Source: Photorhabdus bodei
GTDB lineage: Bacteria > Pseudomonadota > Gammaproteobacteria > Enterobacterales > Enterobacteriaceae
Reading direction: 5' to 3'
NCBI RefSeq assembly: GCF_003287735.1
Contig: NZ_NSCM01000022.1
Coordinates: forward strand, 1-64,000
Length of the DNA stretch: 64,000 nt
A program made the translations under genes and the position numbers. The notes below the pieces were generated by a model. It did not search any database. It saw only the letters and a program-made list of their open reading frames with translations, and had not been told where the DNA came from. Positions 52,236-62,932 of the stretch are shown here, one piece after another; positions within the stretch are counted from its first letter, which is position 1, and each line of letters starts with the position of its first letter.

Positions 52236-55200
52236 CTACTCCTCACATAAAACTACATAAGCCATTGTCTTTAAATTGCTATTGTTCAACAAATGAGCCT
52301 GAATTTTTTTGTTATTCACTTGCAGCCCTCCCATTCTTATTCCATCAGAACTTAATCCGTCAATTGGATCACCTAATAAACCCTTTTGAATAAGATCTAA
52401 ATCCAAATTATTAACCAGATAATCAATTGAACCACCAAGATCACTCTCCTTTATCCTATTTCCTCTTGTACAAATAGGTAAAGGTAGACTCTCGTCAATA
52501 CGAGTCTGCAGCGAAGAAACGTAACCAATCCCCGCCCCTATGTAGCTAGAATCATCAATAATTACAAAGTGGTCAATTTTCACATTGGGAATAACATATT
52601 TTAAATATCGACCAGATATTGAGTGTGTAAACGTCGCAGTTAATGTAGCCGTTCCTGCTTTTTTAACGCTAAAATCACCTTGTAACGCCTCAACATCAAC
52701 TACACTCTTATTACTTGAATCATATACTTCATTATAATCAGCCATATGTGATTCCCTCGACAAATACTCAGGTTTAAACATCATTCCTTTCCAGCCAAAG
52801 TTCATTCTTTCCTTTGGTACTGAACGCCCGAGCGATTCTCCATCTTTATGTTGATAATCCAATATAAAGAAGTTAGCAACATCCTGCTCATTAGCCTTAA
52901 TTTCTACCGTCTTATTCTTAGAACCAACAGATGAATCATTCACTTTGGCCGTTACCATAACAGCAACAAACCCGCCACTTTTGCTATATATCTGATATTG
53001 CGCTTTCCCATCAGCATCTGTTTTACCATCACCCACTACCTGAGTAACCAAGTTTTCATCAGCAATGGTAACTCCCTTACTATTTGTTGCACTCCAGGCC
53101 ACCGCAACACCGCTTTTCGCCTGCCCGGAAAAATCTTTTACTGTGGCAGTGAATGTGTAAGTATGTTCCGCTCCCTCTCCTTCTGTTACGTGATCCGGGC
53201 TAACAGTCAAAGAAGCAAGCTCATCAGGGCTGATAAAACTGACTTTTTTATCTACATTCACCGGCGTCTGCTGAGTAGCTGTTTTTGCGGACACTTGTAC
53301 ATCAATCGCTACCACTGTACTGGTTAAGGTCGCCGTCACCTGCCCCTGCGCGTTACTCACCGAATTGCTCTGTTTCGTCAGTTTTAACCCGTCAACCGTT
53401 GGATCTGTCTGCCAGTCAATATCAATCGGTTTATCCGCCACCAGATTGCCATATGCATCTTCCACTGTCGCCGTGAAGGTGTAAGTATCAGTGCCTCCGT
53501 TGTAGAGCGGACCATCTTTGTCCACCGTTACATGGGTAACATGATAGCTAGTGCTCAGCTCCTCAAAGCTGACTTTTCGATCAGCATTGACCCACGACGA
53601 ATTTGCCGCCGCCTTCGCCGATACCTGCACATCAGAGACCTTCGCCGTGCTGGTTAAGGTCGCGGTAACCTGTCCCTGCGCGTTACTCACCGAGTTGTTC
53701 TGTTTCGTCAGGGTTAACCCCTCAACCTTTGGATCTGTCTGCCAGTCAATCTCAATCGGTTTATCCGCTACCGGCCTGCCATGCGCATCCACCACCGTCG
53801 CCGTGAAGGTATAACTGTCCGTGCCGTTGTTGTAGCGCTTCTTGTCTTTATCCACTTCCACCGTTACGCCGGTGACCCGATAACTGTGACTCAGCTCCTC
53901 AAAGCTGACCTTTTGATCAGCGTCAACCCACGACGGGTTCGCCGCCGCCTTCGCCGATACCTGCACATCAGAAACCTTCGCCGTGCTGGTTAAGGTCGCC
54001 GTCACCTGTCCCTGCGCGTTACTCACCGAATTGCTCTGTTTCGTCAGTTTTAACCCGTCAGCTTTTGAATCGGTCTGCCAGTCAATCTCAATCGGTTTAT
54101 CCGCTACCGGCCTGCCATGCGCATCCACCACCGTCGCCGTAAAGGTATAACTGTCACTGCCGTTGTTGTAGCGCTTCTTGTCTTTATCCACTTCCACCGT
54201 TACGCCGGTGACCCGATAACTGTGACTCAGCTCCTCAAAGCTGACCTTTTGATCAGCGTCAACCCACGACGGGTTCGCCGCCGCCTTCGCCGATACCTGC
54301 ACATCAGAAACCTTCGCCGTGCTGGTTAAGGTCGCCGTCACCTGTCCCTGCGCGTTACTCACCGAATTGCTCTGTTTCGTCAGTTTTAACCCGTCAGCTT
54401 TTGAATCGGTCTGCCAGTCAATGTCGACCGGCTTACCCACCACCAGATTGCCGTGCCCGTCCTTCACTGTCGCCGTAAAGGTATAACTGTCACTGCCGTT
54501 GTTGTAGCGTACTTTGTCTTTATCCACTTCCACCGTTACGCCGGTGACCCGATAACTGTGACTCAGCTCCTCAAAGCTGACCTTTTGATCAGCGTCAACC
54601 CACGACGGGTTCGCCGCCGCCTTCGCCGATACCTGCACATCAGATACCGCCACCGTGCTGGTTAAGGTCGCCGTCACCTGCCCCTGTGCGTTACTCACCG
54701 AATCGCTCTGTTTCGTCAGTTTTAACCCGTCAGCTTTTGAATCGGTCTGCCAGTCAATGTCGACCGGCTTACCCACCACCAGATTGCCGTGTCCGTCCTT
54801 CACCGTCGCCGTGAAGGTATAACTGTCACTGCCGTTGTTGTAATGCGCCTTGTCTTTATCCACATCCACCGTCACGCTGGCGACATAATAGCTGGCGCTG
54901 TACTCCGTAAAACTGACTTTTTCGTTCGCGTTCTCCGCCGTCTGCTGGGTAGCCGTTTTCGCCGATACCTGCACATCAGATACCGCCACCGTGCTGGTTA
55001 AGGTCGCCGTCACCTGCCCCTGTGCGTTACTCACCGAATTGTTCTGTTTCGTCAGTTTTAATCCGTTAACTTTTGCGTCGGTCTGCCAGTCAATGTCGAC
55101 CGGTTTACCCACCACCAGATTGCCGTGCCCGTCCTTCACCGTCGCCGTGAAGGTATAACTGTCACTGCCGTTGTTGTAGTGTTCTTTGTCTTTATCCACT

Positions 55201-58200
55201 TCCACCGTCACGCCGGTGACCCGATAACTGTGGCTCAGCTCCTCAAAGCTCACCGGGCTATCAGCCTTGACCCACGATTGGTTCGCCGCCGTCTTCGCCG
55301 ATACCCGCACACCAGTCACCGCCGCCGTGCTGGTTAAGGTCGCGGTAACCTGTCCCTGCGCGTTACTCATCGGGCTGCTCTGCTTCGTCAGTTTTAACCC
55401 GTCAACCGTTGGATCTGTCTGCCAGTCAATGTCGATCGGTTGACCCACCACCAGATTGCCGTGCCCATCCTTCACCGTCGCCGTGAAGGTATAACTGTCA
55501 CTGCCGTTGTTGTAATGCGCCTTGTCTTTATCCACATCCACCGTCACGCTGGCAACATAATAGCTGGTGCTCAGCTCCTCAAAGCTCACCGGGCTATCAG
55601 CCTTGACCCATGATTGGTTCGCCGCCGTCTTCGCCGATACCCGCACACCCGTCACCGCCGCCGTGCTGGTTAACGTCGCGGTAACCTGTCCCTGCGCGTT
55701 ACTCATCGGGCTGCTCTGTTTCGTCAAGGTTAACCCCTCAACCTTTGGATCTGTCTGCCAGTCAATGTCGACCGGTTTACCCACCACCAGATTGCCATGC
55801 CCGTCCTTCACTGTCGCCGTGAAGGTATAACTGTCACTGCCGTTGTTGTAGTGTTCTTTGTCTTTATCCACTTCCACCGTCACGCCGGTGACCCGATAAC
55901 TGTGGCTCAGCTCCTCAAAGCTCACCGGGCTATCAGCCTTGACCCACGATTGGTTCGCCGCCGTTTTCGCCGATACCTGCACATCTTTCACCGCCGCCGT
56001 GCTGGTTAACGTCGCGGTAACCTGTCCCTGCGCGTTACTCACCGAGTTGCTCTGTTTCGTCAAGGTTAACCCCTCAACCTTTGGATCTGTCTGCCAGTCA
56101 ATCTCAATCGGTTTATCCGCTACCGGCCTGCCATGCGCATCCACTACCGTCGCCGTGAAGGTATAACTGTCCGCGCCGTTGTTATAGCGCTTCTTGTCTT
56201 TATCCACTTCCACTGTCACGCCGGTGACTTGATAACTGCTACTCAGCTCCTCAAAGCTCACCGGGCTATCGGCCTTGACCCATGACGGGTTCGCCGCCGC
56301 TTTCGCCGATACCTGCACATCCTTCACCGCCGCCGTGCTGGTTAACGTCGCGGTAACCTGTCCCTGCGCGTTACTCATCGGGCTGCTCTGTTTCGTCAGT
56401 TTTAACCCGTCAGCCTTTGCGTCGGTCTGCCAGTCAATGTCGATCGGTTTACCCACCACCAGATTGCCGTGCCCATCCACCACCGTCGCCGTGAAGGTAT
56501 AACTGTCACTACCGTTGTTGTAGCGCTTCTTGTCTTTATCCACTTCCACCGTCACGCCGGTGACATAATAGCTGGTGCTGAACTCCGTAAAACTGACTTT
56601 CCCGTTCGCGTTCACTGCCGTCTGCTGAGCAGCCGTCTTCGCCGACACCTGCACATCTTTCACCGCCGCCGTGCTGGTTAACGTCGCGGTAACCTGCCCC
56701 TGCGCGTTACTCACCGGGCTGCTCTGTTTCGTCAGTTTTAATCCGTCAGCCTTTGGATCTGTCTGCCAGTCAATGTCGATCGGTTGACCCACCACCAGAT
56801 TGCCGTGCCCATCCTTCACCGTCGCCGTGAAGATATAACTGTCGGTACCGTTGTTGTAGCGCTTCTTGTCTTTATCCACTTCCACCGTCACGCTAGAGAC
56901 TCGATAGCTGCTGCTGGACTCTGTAAAACTGACTTTTTTATCCGTAGTAACACGTTCGCCATTAATACTGACACTGACTTGTATATCGGATAATGGCGTT
57001 GTACTTGTTAATGTTGCAGTCTGTTGTCCATTTTTATCTGTTGCCTCTGAATCAGGCTTTAATTTCAATCCAGGATCTTTTTTATCCGTATCCCAAATCA
57101 ATTTTGCATTTTCTATCGGCGTTTTTTTGTCAGCGCCAAGCAGGGTAGCTGTATAGACATATTTCGCATTTCCATCAGCAATTAAAGGATCGGTTGTATT
57201 AACACTCAAAGAGATATTACGTTGTAATACATGAGCTTGTATTTGCACCCTCAGCTGATCATCTTTACTTGTACCTGTTATAGTATAGTCATTTTTTCCA
57301 TCAGGCTGATATTCCGGTAACTGAATGGTATAACCATGAGTACTTTCTATATTTATCATCCCGCCATTCTTCTGGAATAATTCAGGTATATCCCAAGTCA
57401 CATTTTTGAATGGAGTATCAGATTGAATTTGTATTGGTTTAACTTCACCACCGTAACTACTAATTTCTATTACAGGGACCAGTAACCTAAAATGTTGCTG
57501 TTTTTTCAGATAATTCAAAATAATATTATTATTTCTTTCAACTAAGTCGTAACGACTGCCGGCCAAGCTTCGTAGTGAAGAGACATTTTCTGGTGAAAGT
57601 TGTTCTGACAACGGAACACCAAATCGGTAATTCACATTGAATGAAAATATACCATCACTTTTTCCCTCTTTTCCTAATTTATAGTCAACTCCTGCTGTTA
57701 TCAGTGGAATTGGCGTATAGTTTACGCCAATAGTTGCCGCATAGGGATCTTTTTGTCTATTGTTAGTTCCAAATAATGCAACATTATCACCAAAATATTG
57801 TTCATATTTTATCTTGGCACCGAGTGACGGCATCGAAGGTAAATACATGTCGGCAATAAGGTCATAGCCATTGGCAGGGCGCTCATAATAATTGGTTAAA
57901 TCACGGGAATTATGCCAATTACTCAGGCGAAAATATGCGTTAGCAGACATTTTTAGGTAGTTGGTCCATAGTTCACCACCCAGGCTGAATCGGCTGTTAT
58001 TACCGGTTAAATCATTATCGTAAAAAGTGTTCGCCCCATACATCCAGTCATTTATGAATAAACGGGTTCCAACACCTAAATTCACAGTGTCACGACTATC
58101 TTTATGACGATATCCATATTGACTATAAACAAGCCAGTGATCTTTATCATCATAGAAAGGCACGAGTAAGTCTACGGAACTTTCATCCAGGTGCCCATGA

Positions 58201-58745
58201 TGATCAACATTTAAATTAATTTTCGCTGTACCAAACTGTGATAACCACTTTTGAGTATTATTTGTTATCTGACTATTTAACTTGTTGACAATATAATCCT
58301 GAGCTAATTTTTTCGGATCTTTATTTAATAACCCAAGGAATTCAGGGCCACGAGAGAGGATTAAAGGAGGGGTATTTTGATTATCATCTTTAGGATCATT
58401 TTCATATAACTGAGGTATTTTTGGTTTTTCACCGCTATCGTTTTTTCCTACTATGCTTCTCTTTGATAAAAAATTACCACATCTCCTCGGCTCTGATCGC
58501 TTTTTCTCTTTATAAGTAACGTTTTCGTGTAATTTATTGCCAGCCTGCTCGGTTATCTGTTTTTTGCTATCAATATTATGCTCTATAACTGCTTTTGGGT
58601 ATTCCTGACAATTTTCAATACCAATCAAAGACTTTACTGGTTCAGATAAAGCAGGATAACTTTTTAGTAGCATAATCGCTGAAAATAAAAAACAGACGAT
58701 TAGCACACTCTTATTTACACTACGAAAAGTACGATTAATGTTCAT
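52236..58745 (-). CDS. inverse autotransporter of the intimin/invasin family with Big-1 repeats
   Basis: A giant adhesin of about 2169 aa (from ATG 58745; ATG 58757 is an alternative). A signal segment (SVLIVCFLFSAIMLLKSYPALS) is followed by a linker and the inverse-autotransporter beta-barrel at about residues 140-400 (WLSQFGTAKINLNVD, LVYSQYGYRHKDSRDTVNLG, NTFYDNDLTGNNSRFSLGGE). No LysM domain is visible. Then come about 13 Ig/Big-1 domains: a divergent first, 11 nearly identical 112-aa copies (YNNGSDSYTFTATVKDGHGN; SNAQGQVTATLTSTA), and a divergent last, before a unique C-terminal region of about 220 aa with two or three Cys (PICTRGNR; VVLCEE) that is the likely receptor-binding tip. Surface exposed; role in host attachment inferred. 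Confidence 0.92.
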   Translation of the reverse strand: MNINRTFRSVNKSVLIVCFLFSAIMLLKSYPALSEPVKSLIGIENCQEYPKAVIEHNIDSKKQITEQAGNKLHENVTYKEKKRSEPRRCGNFLSKRSIVGKNDSGEKPKIPQLYENDPKDDNQNTPPLILSRGPEFLGLLNKDPKKLAQDYIVNKLNSQITNNTQKWLSQFGTAKINLNVDHHGHLDESSVDLLVPFYDDKDHWLVYSQYGYRHKDSRDTVNLGVGTRLFINDWMYGANTFYDNDLTGNNSRFSLGGELWTNYLKMSANAYFRLSNWHNSRDLTNYYERPANGYDLIADMYLPSMPSLGAKIKYEQYFGDNVALFGTNNRQKDPYAATIGVNYTPIPLITAGVDYKLGKEGKSDGIFSFNVNYRFGVPLSEQLSPENVSSLRSLAGSRYDLVERNNNIILNYLKKQQHFRLLVPVIEISSYGGEVKPIQIQSDTPFKNVTWDIPELFQKNGGMINIESTHGYTIQLPEYQPDGKNDYTITGTSKDDQLRVQIQAHVLQRNISLSVNTTDPLIADGNAKYVYTATLLGADKKTPIENAKLIWDTDKKDPGLKLKPDSEATDKNGQQTATLTSTTPLSDIQVSVSINGERVTTDKKVSFTESSSSYRVSSVTVEVDKDKKRYNNGTDSYIFTATVKDGHGNLVVGQPIDIDWQTDPKADGLKLTKQSSPVSNAQGQVTATLTSTAAVKDVQVSAKTAAQQTAVNANGKVSFTEFSTSYYVTGVTVEVDKDKKRYNNGSDSYTFTATVVDGHGNLVVGKPIDIDWQTDAKADGLKLTKQSSPMSNAQGQVTATLTSTAAVKDVQVSAKAAANPSWVKADSPVSFEELSSSYQVTGVTVEVDKDKKRYNNGADSYTFTATVVDAHGRPVADKPIEIDWQTDPKVEGLTLTKQSNSVSNAQGQVTATLTSTAAVKDVQVSAKTAANQSWVKADSPVSFEELSHSYRVTGVTVEVDKDKEHYNNGSDSYTFTATVKDGHGNLVVGKPVDIDWQTDPKVEGLTLTKQSSPMSNAQGQVTATLTSTAAVTGVRVSAKTAANQSWVKADSPVSFEELSTSYYVASVTVDVDKDKAHYNNGSDSYTFTATVKDGHGNLVVGQPIDIDWQTDPTVDGLKLTKQSSPMSNAQGQVTATLTSTAAVTGVRVSAKTAANQSWVKADSPVSFEELSHSYRVTGVTVEVDKDKEHYNNGSDSYTFTATVKDGHGNLVVGKPVDIDWQTDAKVNGLKLTKQNNSVSNAQGQVTATLTSTVAVSDVQVSAKTATQQTAENANEKVSFTEYSASYYVASVTVDVDKDKAHYNNGSDSYTFTATVKDGHGNLVVGKPVDIDWQTDSKADGLKLTKQSDSVSNAQGQVTATLTSTVAVSDVQVSAKAAANPSWVDADQKVSFEELSHSYRVTGVTVEVDKDKVRYNNGSDSYTFTATVKDGHGNLVVGKPVDIDWQTDSKADGLKLTKQSNSVSNAQGQVTATLTSTAKVSDVQVSAKAAANPSWVDADQKVSFEELSHSYRVTGVTVEVDKDKKRYNNGSDSYTFTATVVDAHGRPVADKPIEIDWQTDSKADGLKLTKQSNSVSNAQGQVTATLTSTAKVSDVQVSAKAAANPSWVDADQKVSFEELSHSYRVTGVTVEVDKDKKRYNNGTDSYTFTATVVDAHGRPVADKPIEIDWQTDPKVEGLTLTKQNNSVSNAQGQVTATLTSTAKVSDVQVSAKAAANSSWVNADRKVSFEELSTSYHVTHVTVDKDGPLYNGGTDTYTFTATVEDAYGNLVADKPIDIDWQTDPTVDGLKLTKQSNSVSNAQGQVTATLTSTVVAIDVQVSAKTATQQTPVNVDKKVSFISPDELASLTVSPDHVTEGEGAEHTYTFTATVKDFSGQAKSGVAVAWSATNSKGVTIADENLVTQVVGDGKTDADGKAQYQIYSKSGGFVAVMVTAKVNDSSVGSKNKTVEIKANEQDVANFFILDYQHKDGESLGRSVPKERMNFGWKGMMFKPEYLSRESHMADYNEVYDSSNKSVVDVEALQGDFSVKKAGTATLTATFTHSISGRYLKYVIPNVKIDHFVIIDDSSYIGAGIGYVSSLQTRIDESLPLPICTRGNRIKESDLGGSIDYLVNNLDLDLIQKGLLGDPIDGLSSDGIRMGGLQVNNKKIQAHLLNNSNLKTMAYVVLCEE
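53280..56960 (-). repeat. 11 tandem 336-bp coding repeats within the adhesin gene
   Basis: The Big-1 coding units recur every 336 bp with high DNA identity; two alternating sub-types are visible (KDGHGNLVVGKPVDIDW and VDAHGRPVADKPIEIDW), mixed along the array as gene conversion would produce. Confidence 0.93.
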
Positions 58746-58939
58746 CAGAAATACCATAAAGTCATTGCCGTTATATTCAGTTGTCACCACTAAGCACAAT
58801 AAATGACTTTCTATGACTTTGTATAATGAAAATAAATTATCAGTCGATAACCATAAGTAATCACTTAGCAAAATAGAAGTTGTCGTAAACGCTTTCCTAA
58901 TCCAGTATTAAGTATTTATACAATTTTCTGCTTATTTGT

Positions 58940-58965
58940 AATCACTGAGTTCGCACTCAGTGATT
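58940..58965 (-). terminator. hairpin after the tail fibre gene
   Basis: aatcactgag / ctcagtgatt, a perfect 10-bp stem with a 6-nt loop, 8 bp after the tail fibre stop. It separates that gene from the adhesin gene. Confidence 0.75.
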
Positions 58966-58972
58966 ATGGTTA

Positions 58973-60655
58973 TTATGATTTTTCCGGCAGTTGAACTCGA
59001 ACATTAATCACTCGTCCATCGGGGATATCGCATAGTTCACCATCATTATAATAAATGACTTCTCCATCACCATTAACGCTCTTGACGCGCCTATTTTGAG
59101 CAAATATCGGCGCATCTTTATTTTGACGATGATAACATTCGATGGTTATATTGCCATTAGATGGATCTACTGATTCACAAACCCAAATCAGATTTAACCC
59201 GTTGCTATCTGCTGGGACGATAGTACCACCGTGAATTCCCCATGCCCCATCTTTAGCGAAACCGTTGCAACCGCTAATGCGATATTTCCCTGTCTCTATC
59301 CGCTCAACAATCATACCTTCCGCTTCACGAGTTAGATCATAAGTTCCGTCTGGATGAATATTCACTACGGGGCTGGATACTTTGAGATTGCCGTTAGTAT
59401 CGGAGATACAGTTATCATTAAAAACTGCAATAGGGTTACCGTTATATTTCAACTTATCGCCAACGGTCAACTTGCCATATTTTTTTTCATTGCAAATATC
59501 AAAATCCGATGATCCGTCACCTGGAAATCCAACGAATGCCGTTCTGGTTGCCCCTTCATAAAACTGCAAATATGCATGTCCGCCTGCATCGTATGTTACG
59601 TTAAAAACACCCCCAGCCCCCTTTAAATTTGCCGACCCGGCATCAATCCGACCCGCCGGAGAAACAGAGAAAACCAGATTGTTATTAATATATGCCGCCA
59701 ACTCTCCACCAATTGTTAATTTGCTAGATTTTTTTTCGTTGCAAATATCAAAATTCGGTGACCCGTCACTTGGAAATCCAACGTAAGCCGTTCTTTTTGC
59801 TCCCTCAATAAACTGAAAATATGCATGTTTACCCGTATCATGGGTTATGTTGAAAACTCCCGCGTTCCCCCTTATATTTGCTGACGCGGCTTCAATCTGA
59901 CCGGCAGGAGAAACAGAAAAAACCCGTTTGCCATTAATATCTATTGTATATCCGTAGGTATCAACGCTACCGCCACGCACAATACCTGTTTTAATATAAT
60001 TGTCATACCAATTGTAAAGCGTAAACCCGACTATCTCATTTGTCGGTTTGGCGCCCTGTAAAGAAACTAACATCGTCGCATTACGTTCAGTGGGCAATGT
60101 TTCAACCTGTTTAAATCTAAAATACCCCGGATAATTTCCACCATTGACCGATACTGCATTTTTCGCCAATTCCACTGTTTCCGCTAAGCCAAGGTTTTTC
60201 ACAAACGCGTTTTTATCAGGAATATCTGCGCCATTTTGATTTTTTGCCAATCGGTTATTAGCATTATCATTTACATCAGAAACAAGCTTCTGCGTTACCG
60301 CGAGGGTATTGCTATTACCTATTTTATCTGTGAGCTGAGTAACACCTTTTTGTGTTAATGAAGCATTTGGTACTTCTATTGCGATTTTTTGTTCTAACGC
60401 TCTATTTAATTGAACAATAAGTTTAGCTATATCCCCATCATCCAGAATATCATTGCCGGAATATGTTGCGATAAAATCAGCCACAACAGATATTATTGTC
60501 GACGACTGACGTAATACCTTGTTGAGTAAATGAGTAGTAATATTTTCTGGTGGAAACCCCGTCTTTAAACTCCGGCTTTCTTCATATCCTTCTTGACTCA
60601 CCACATTAGCATTATTACTAATAGAAAAAGCTTTAAAATCATTTTTTTGACTCAT
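58973..60655 (-). CDS. phage-type tail fibre protein, orphan
   Basis: A 560-aa protein resembling side tail fibres of P2/lambda-like phages: an N-terminal attachment region with IPNASLTQKGVTQLTDKIGN-type tail-fibre repeat (residues 95-120), then FVKNLGLAETVELAKNA and GGNYPGYFRF. Two ~90-aa tandem repeats follow (VFSVSPAGQIEAASANIRG at about 250 and VFSVSPAGRIDAGSANLKG at about 335, each ending in FDICNEKK). The C-terminus (YHRQNKDAPIFAQNRRVKSV) is the host-binding end. AGGAGG precedes the ATG. No other phage genes are in the window. Confidence 0.85.
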   Translation of the reverse strand: MSQKNDFKAFSISNNANVVSQEGYEESRSLKTGFPPENITTHLLNKVLRQSSTIISVVADFIATYSGNDILDDGDIAKLIVQLNRALEQKIAIEVPNASLTQKGVTQLTDKIGNSNTLAVTQKLVSDVNDNANNRLAKNQNGADIPDKNAFVKNLGLAETVELAKNAVSVNGGNYPGYFRFKQVETLPTERNATMLVSLQGAKPTNEIVGFTLYNWYDNYIKTGIVRGGSVDTYGYTIDINGKRVFSVSPAGQIEAASANIRGNAGVFNITHDTGKHAYFQFIEGAKRTAYVGFPSDGSPNFDICNEKKSSKLTIGGELAAYINNNLVFSVSPAGRIDAGSANLKGAGGVFNVTYDAGGHAYLQFYEGATRTAFVGFPGDGSSDFDICNEKKYGKLTVGDKLKYNGNPIAVFNDNCISDTNGNLKVSSPVVNIHPDGTYDLTREAEGMIVERIETGKYRISGCNGFAKDGAWGIHGGTIVPADSNGLNLIWVCESVDPSNGNITIECYHRQNKDAPIFAQNRRVKSVNGDGEVIYYNDGELCDIPDGRVINVRVQLPEKS

Positions 60656-61019
60656 ATATCCTCCTAAAATAAAAAAACATCATTTCATAATCAACATGTT
60701 GAATTATCGTAAAAATCGTTCTACATAATTTATTTCAATTATAGTCCATCTCGAAAAAACAATAATAAAACTTTCTTATGATTTAGGTAGTTAACTATTT
60801 TTGTACCACTGGCAATAATAAAAAATTTAATATTTTCAAACCAGACAGATATCAAAACTATTTGTGCTTAATATCTGTAAATGACTTTTCTCCTTCCAAT
60901 TTCCTCTCGAAAATTTTCGTAACAATATTTCCAGGCTTTCAAACTGAACTTTGTACTTGTCGCCGCCGACAGGTAAACTATCCTCCTTTTTGTTTTACTG
61001 TCAAAAGTGAAGAAAAATA
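60656..61019. other. right boundary region of the accessory island
   Basis: AT-rich, no gene seen. It must hold the promoters of pth (rightward) and of the tail fibre gene (leftward). No tRNA or direct repeat marking an attachment site was found. Confidence 0.55.
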
Positions 61020-61610
61020 GTGAGTAACATAAAACTAATCGTCGGTCTGGCTAATCCCGGTGCTGAATATGCCCAAACCAGACACAATGCCGGAGCCTGG
61101 TATGTTGATCTACTCGCTCGGAGCCACAATCAATCACTAAAAGAAGAGAGTAAATTTTTTGGTTACACTGCCCGGATTAATATGGGCGGTCATGATATTC
61201 GTCTGTTAGTGCCAACGACATTTATGAATCTCAGTGGTAAATCTGTCGCTGCCCTCGCCTCCTTCTACCGTATTCAACCGGATGAAATTCTGGTGGCTCA
61301 TGATGAACTCGATTTACCGCCAGGGGTGGCAAAAATGAAGCTGGGTGGTAGTCATGGCGGTCATAATGGCTTGAAAGATATTCAGAACAAATTTGGCAAT
61401 AACCCTAACTTTTATCGCTTACGTATTGGTATCGGCCATCCCGGCGATAAAAATAAAGTTGTTGGTTTTGTGCTAGGCAAACCACCAGCCAGTGAACAAA
61501 AGCTGATTGATGATGCAATTGATGAAGCTCGGCGTTGTACTGATATCCTGATGAAACAAGATATGGATAAAGCGATCAACCGCTTACATAGCTTCAAAGC
61601 CAGCGTTTGA
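61020..61610 (+). CDS. pth: peptidyl-tRNA hydrolase
   Basis: A 196-aa enzyme that recycles peptidyl-tRNA by cleaving the ester bond. Conserved residues: GLANPGAEY with the Asn, TRHNAGAW with the catalytic His, and HDELDLPPG with the Asp. GTG start at 61020 as in E. coli, with gtgaag upstream. It is followed by ychF, the usual pair. Confidence 0.97.
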   Translation: MSNIKLIVGLANPGAEYAQTRHNAGAWYVDLLARSHNQSLKEESKFFGYTARINMGGHDIRLLVPTTFMNLSGKSVAALASFYRIQPDEILVAHDELDLPPGVAKMKLGGSHGGHNGLKDIQNKFGNNPNFYRLRIGIGHPGDKNKVVGFVLGKPPASEQKLIDDAIDEARRCTDILMKQDMDKAINRLHSFKASV

Positions 61611-61744
61611 TGACATGGAATCGATAAATCTTGTCTGTAAGATCGTGATAGCCCGTTATTCCGTGTATAATGGCGCCAATTTTTTTGACTCATCGAAAAG
61701 GCTGATACAGCCTTTTGATTTATAAGTAAATTAAGGTGAAAATC

Positions 61745-62836
61745 ATGGGATTCAAATGCGGTATCGTTGGCCTGCCTAACGTCGGAAAATCAACCTTATT
61801 CAATGCGCTGACTAAAGCAGGTATCGAAGCAGCAAACTTCCCGTTCTGCACCATTGAACCTAATACGGGTGTCGTCCCTATGCCAGATCCACGGCTTGAA
61901 CAACTGGCTGAAATCGTGAAACCTCAGCGAATCTTACCGACCACAATGGAATTCGTCGATATTGCTGGTCTGGTGAAAGGTGCATCAAAAGGTGAAGGCT
62001 TGGGCAACCAGTTTTTGACTAACATTCGTGAAACAGAAGCTATCGGCCATGTTGTGCGCTGCTTTGTCAATGACAATATCATTCACGTTTCCGGTCAAGT
62101 TGATCCTGCTGCTGATATTGAGATCATCAATACCGAACTGGCTCTTTCCGATCTGGATACCTGTGAACGAGCCATTCATCGTGTCCAGAAAAGAGCCAAA
62201 GGTGGCGATAAAGATGCCAAAGCAGAATTAGCGGCACTGGAAAAATGTCTGCCTCATCTGGAACAAGCGGGTATGTTGCGGGCGTTGGATCTCAATACCG
62301 AAGAGAAAGCGGCTATCCGCTATTTGAGTTTCCTGACGCTGAAACCCACTATGTACATCGCTAATGTCAACGAAGAGGGTTTCGAAAACAACCCTCATCT
62401 GGATGCGGTTCGTGCGATCGCAGAAAAAGAGGGGTCAGTGGTCGTACCGGTTTGTGCAGCGGTAGAAGCGGATATCGCGGAGCTGGAAGATGATGAACGC
62501 GAAGAGTTTATGGCTGAACTTGGGCTGGAAGAGCCCGGTTTAAATCGCGTTATCCGCGCTGGTTATCAGTTACTGAATCTGCAAACTTACTTCACTGCTG
62601 GCGTGAAAGAGGTTCGAGCATGGACCATCCCAGTTGGCGCAACCGCGCCACAAGCAGCCGGTAAGATCCATACTGATTTTGAAAAAGGTTTTATCCGCGC
62701 ACAAACCATCTCTTTTGAAGATTTCATCACTTACAAAGGTGAGCAAGGGGCAAAAGAGGCCGGTAAGATGCGTTCAGAAGGTAAAGACTATATCGTTAAA
62801 GATGGCGATGTAATGAATTTCTTGTTTAATGTCTAA
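61745..62836 (+). CDS. ychF: redox-regulated ATPase YchF (EngD)
   Basis: A 363-aa Obg-family P-loop NTPase that prefers ATP and binds ribosomes. G1 [15 protein letters not shown]3 [16 protein letters not shown] and a C-terminal TGS-type domain ([15 protein letters not shown]) are clear. I use ATG 61745 (MGFKCGIVG), matching E. coli, with AAGGTG at 61732-61737; an in-frame ATG three codons upstream is less well placed. Confidence 0.97.
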   Translation: MGFKCGIVGLPNVGKSTLFNALTKAGIEAANFPFCTIEPNTGVVPMPDPRLEQLAEIVKPQRILPTTMEFVDIAGLVKGASKGEGLGNQFLTNIRETEAIGHVVRCFVNDNIIHVSGQVDPAADIEIINTELALSDLDTCERAIHRVQKRAKGGDKDAKAELAALEKCLPHLEQAGMLRALDLNTEEKAAIRYLSFLTLKPTMYIANVNEEGFENNPHLDAVRAIAEKEGSVVVPVCAAVEADIAELEDDEREEFMAELGLEEPGLNRVIRAGYQLLNLQTYFTAGVKEVRAWTIPVGATAPQAAGKIHTDFEKGFIRAQTISFEDFITYKGEQGAKEAGKMRSEGKDYIVKDGDVMNFLFNV

Positions 62837-62894
62837 TTTATTTTTCATGTCTCATGACATCGCAAGATGTCTCTGAGACTGATTAAAATTCTTA

Positions 62895-62918
62895 GAATCC
62901 ACGCGGTTGCGTGGATTC
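62895..62918 (+). terminator. terminator-like hairpin after ychF
   Basis: gaatccacgc / gcgtggattc with a ggtt loop, 59 bp after the stop. The T run is weak. Confidence 0.6.
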
Positions 62919-62932
62919 AAATCCCGACTATA

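Noticed and set aside
53285..56993. Plus-strand frames every 336 bp opposite the adhesin repeats
   Set aside because: Shadows of the Big-1 coding repeats; their regular spacing follows from the repeat period.
58973..60655. Prophage in the island
   Set aside because: A single tail fibre gene without capsid, lysis, integrase or other tail genes does not make a prophage.
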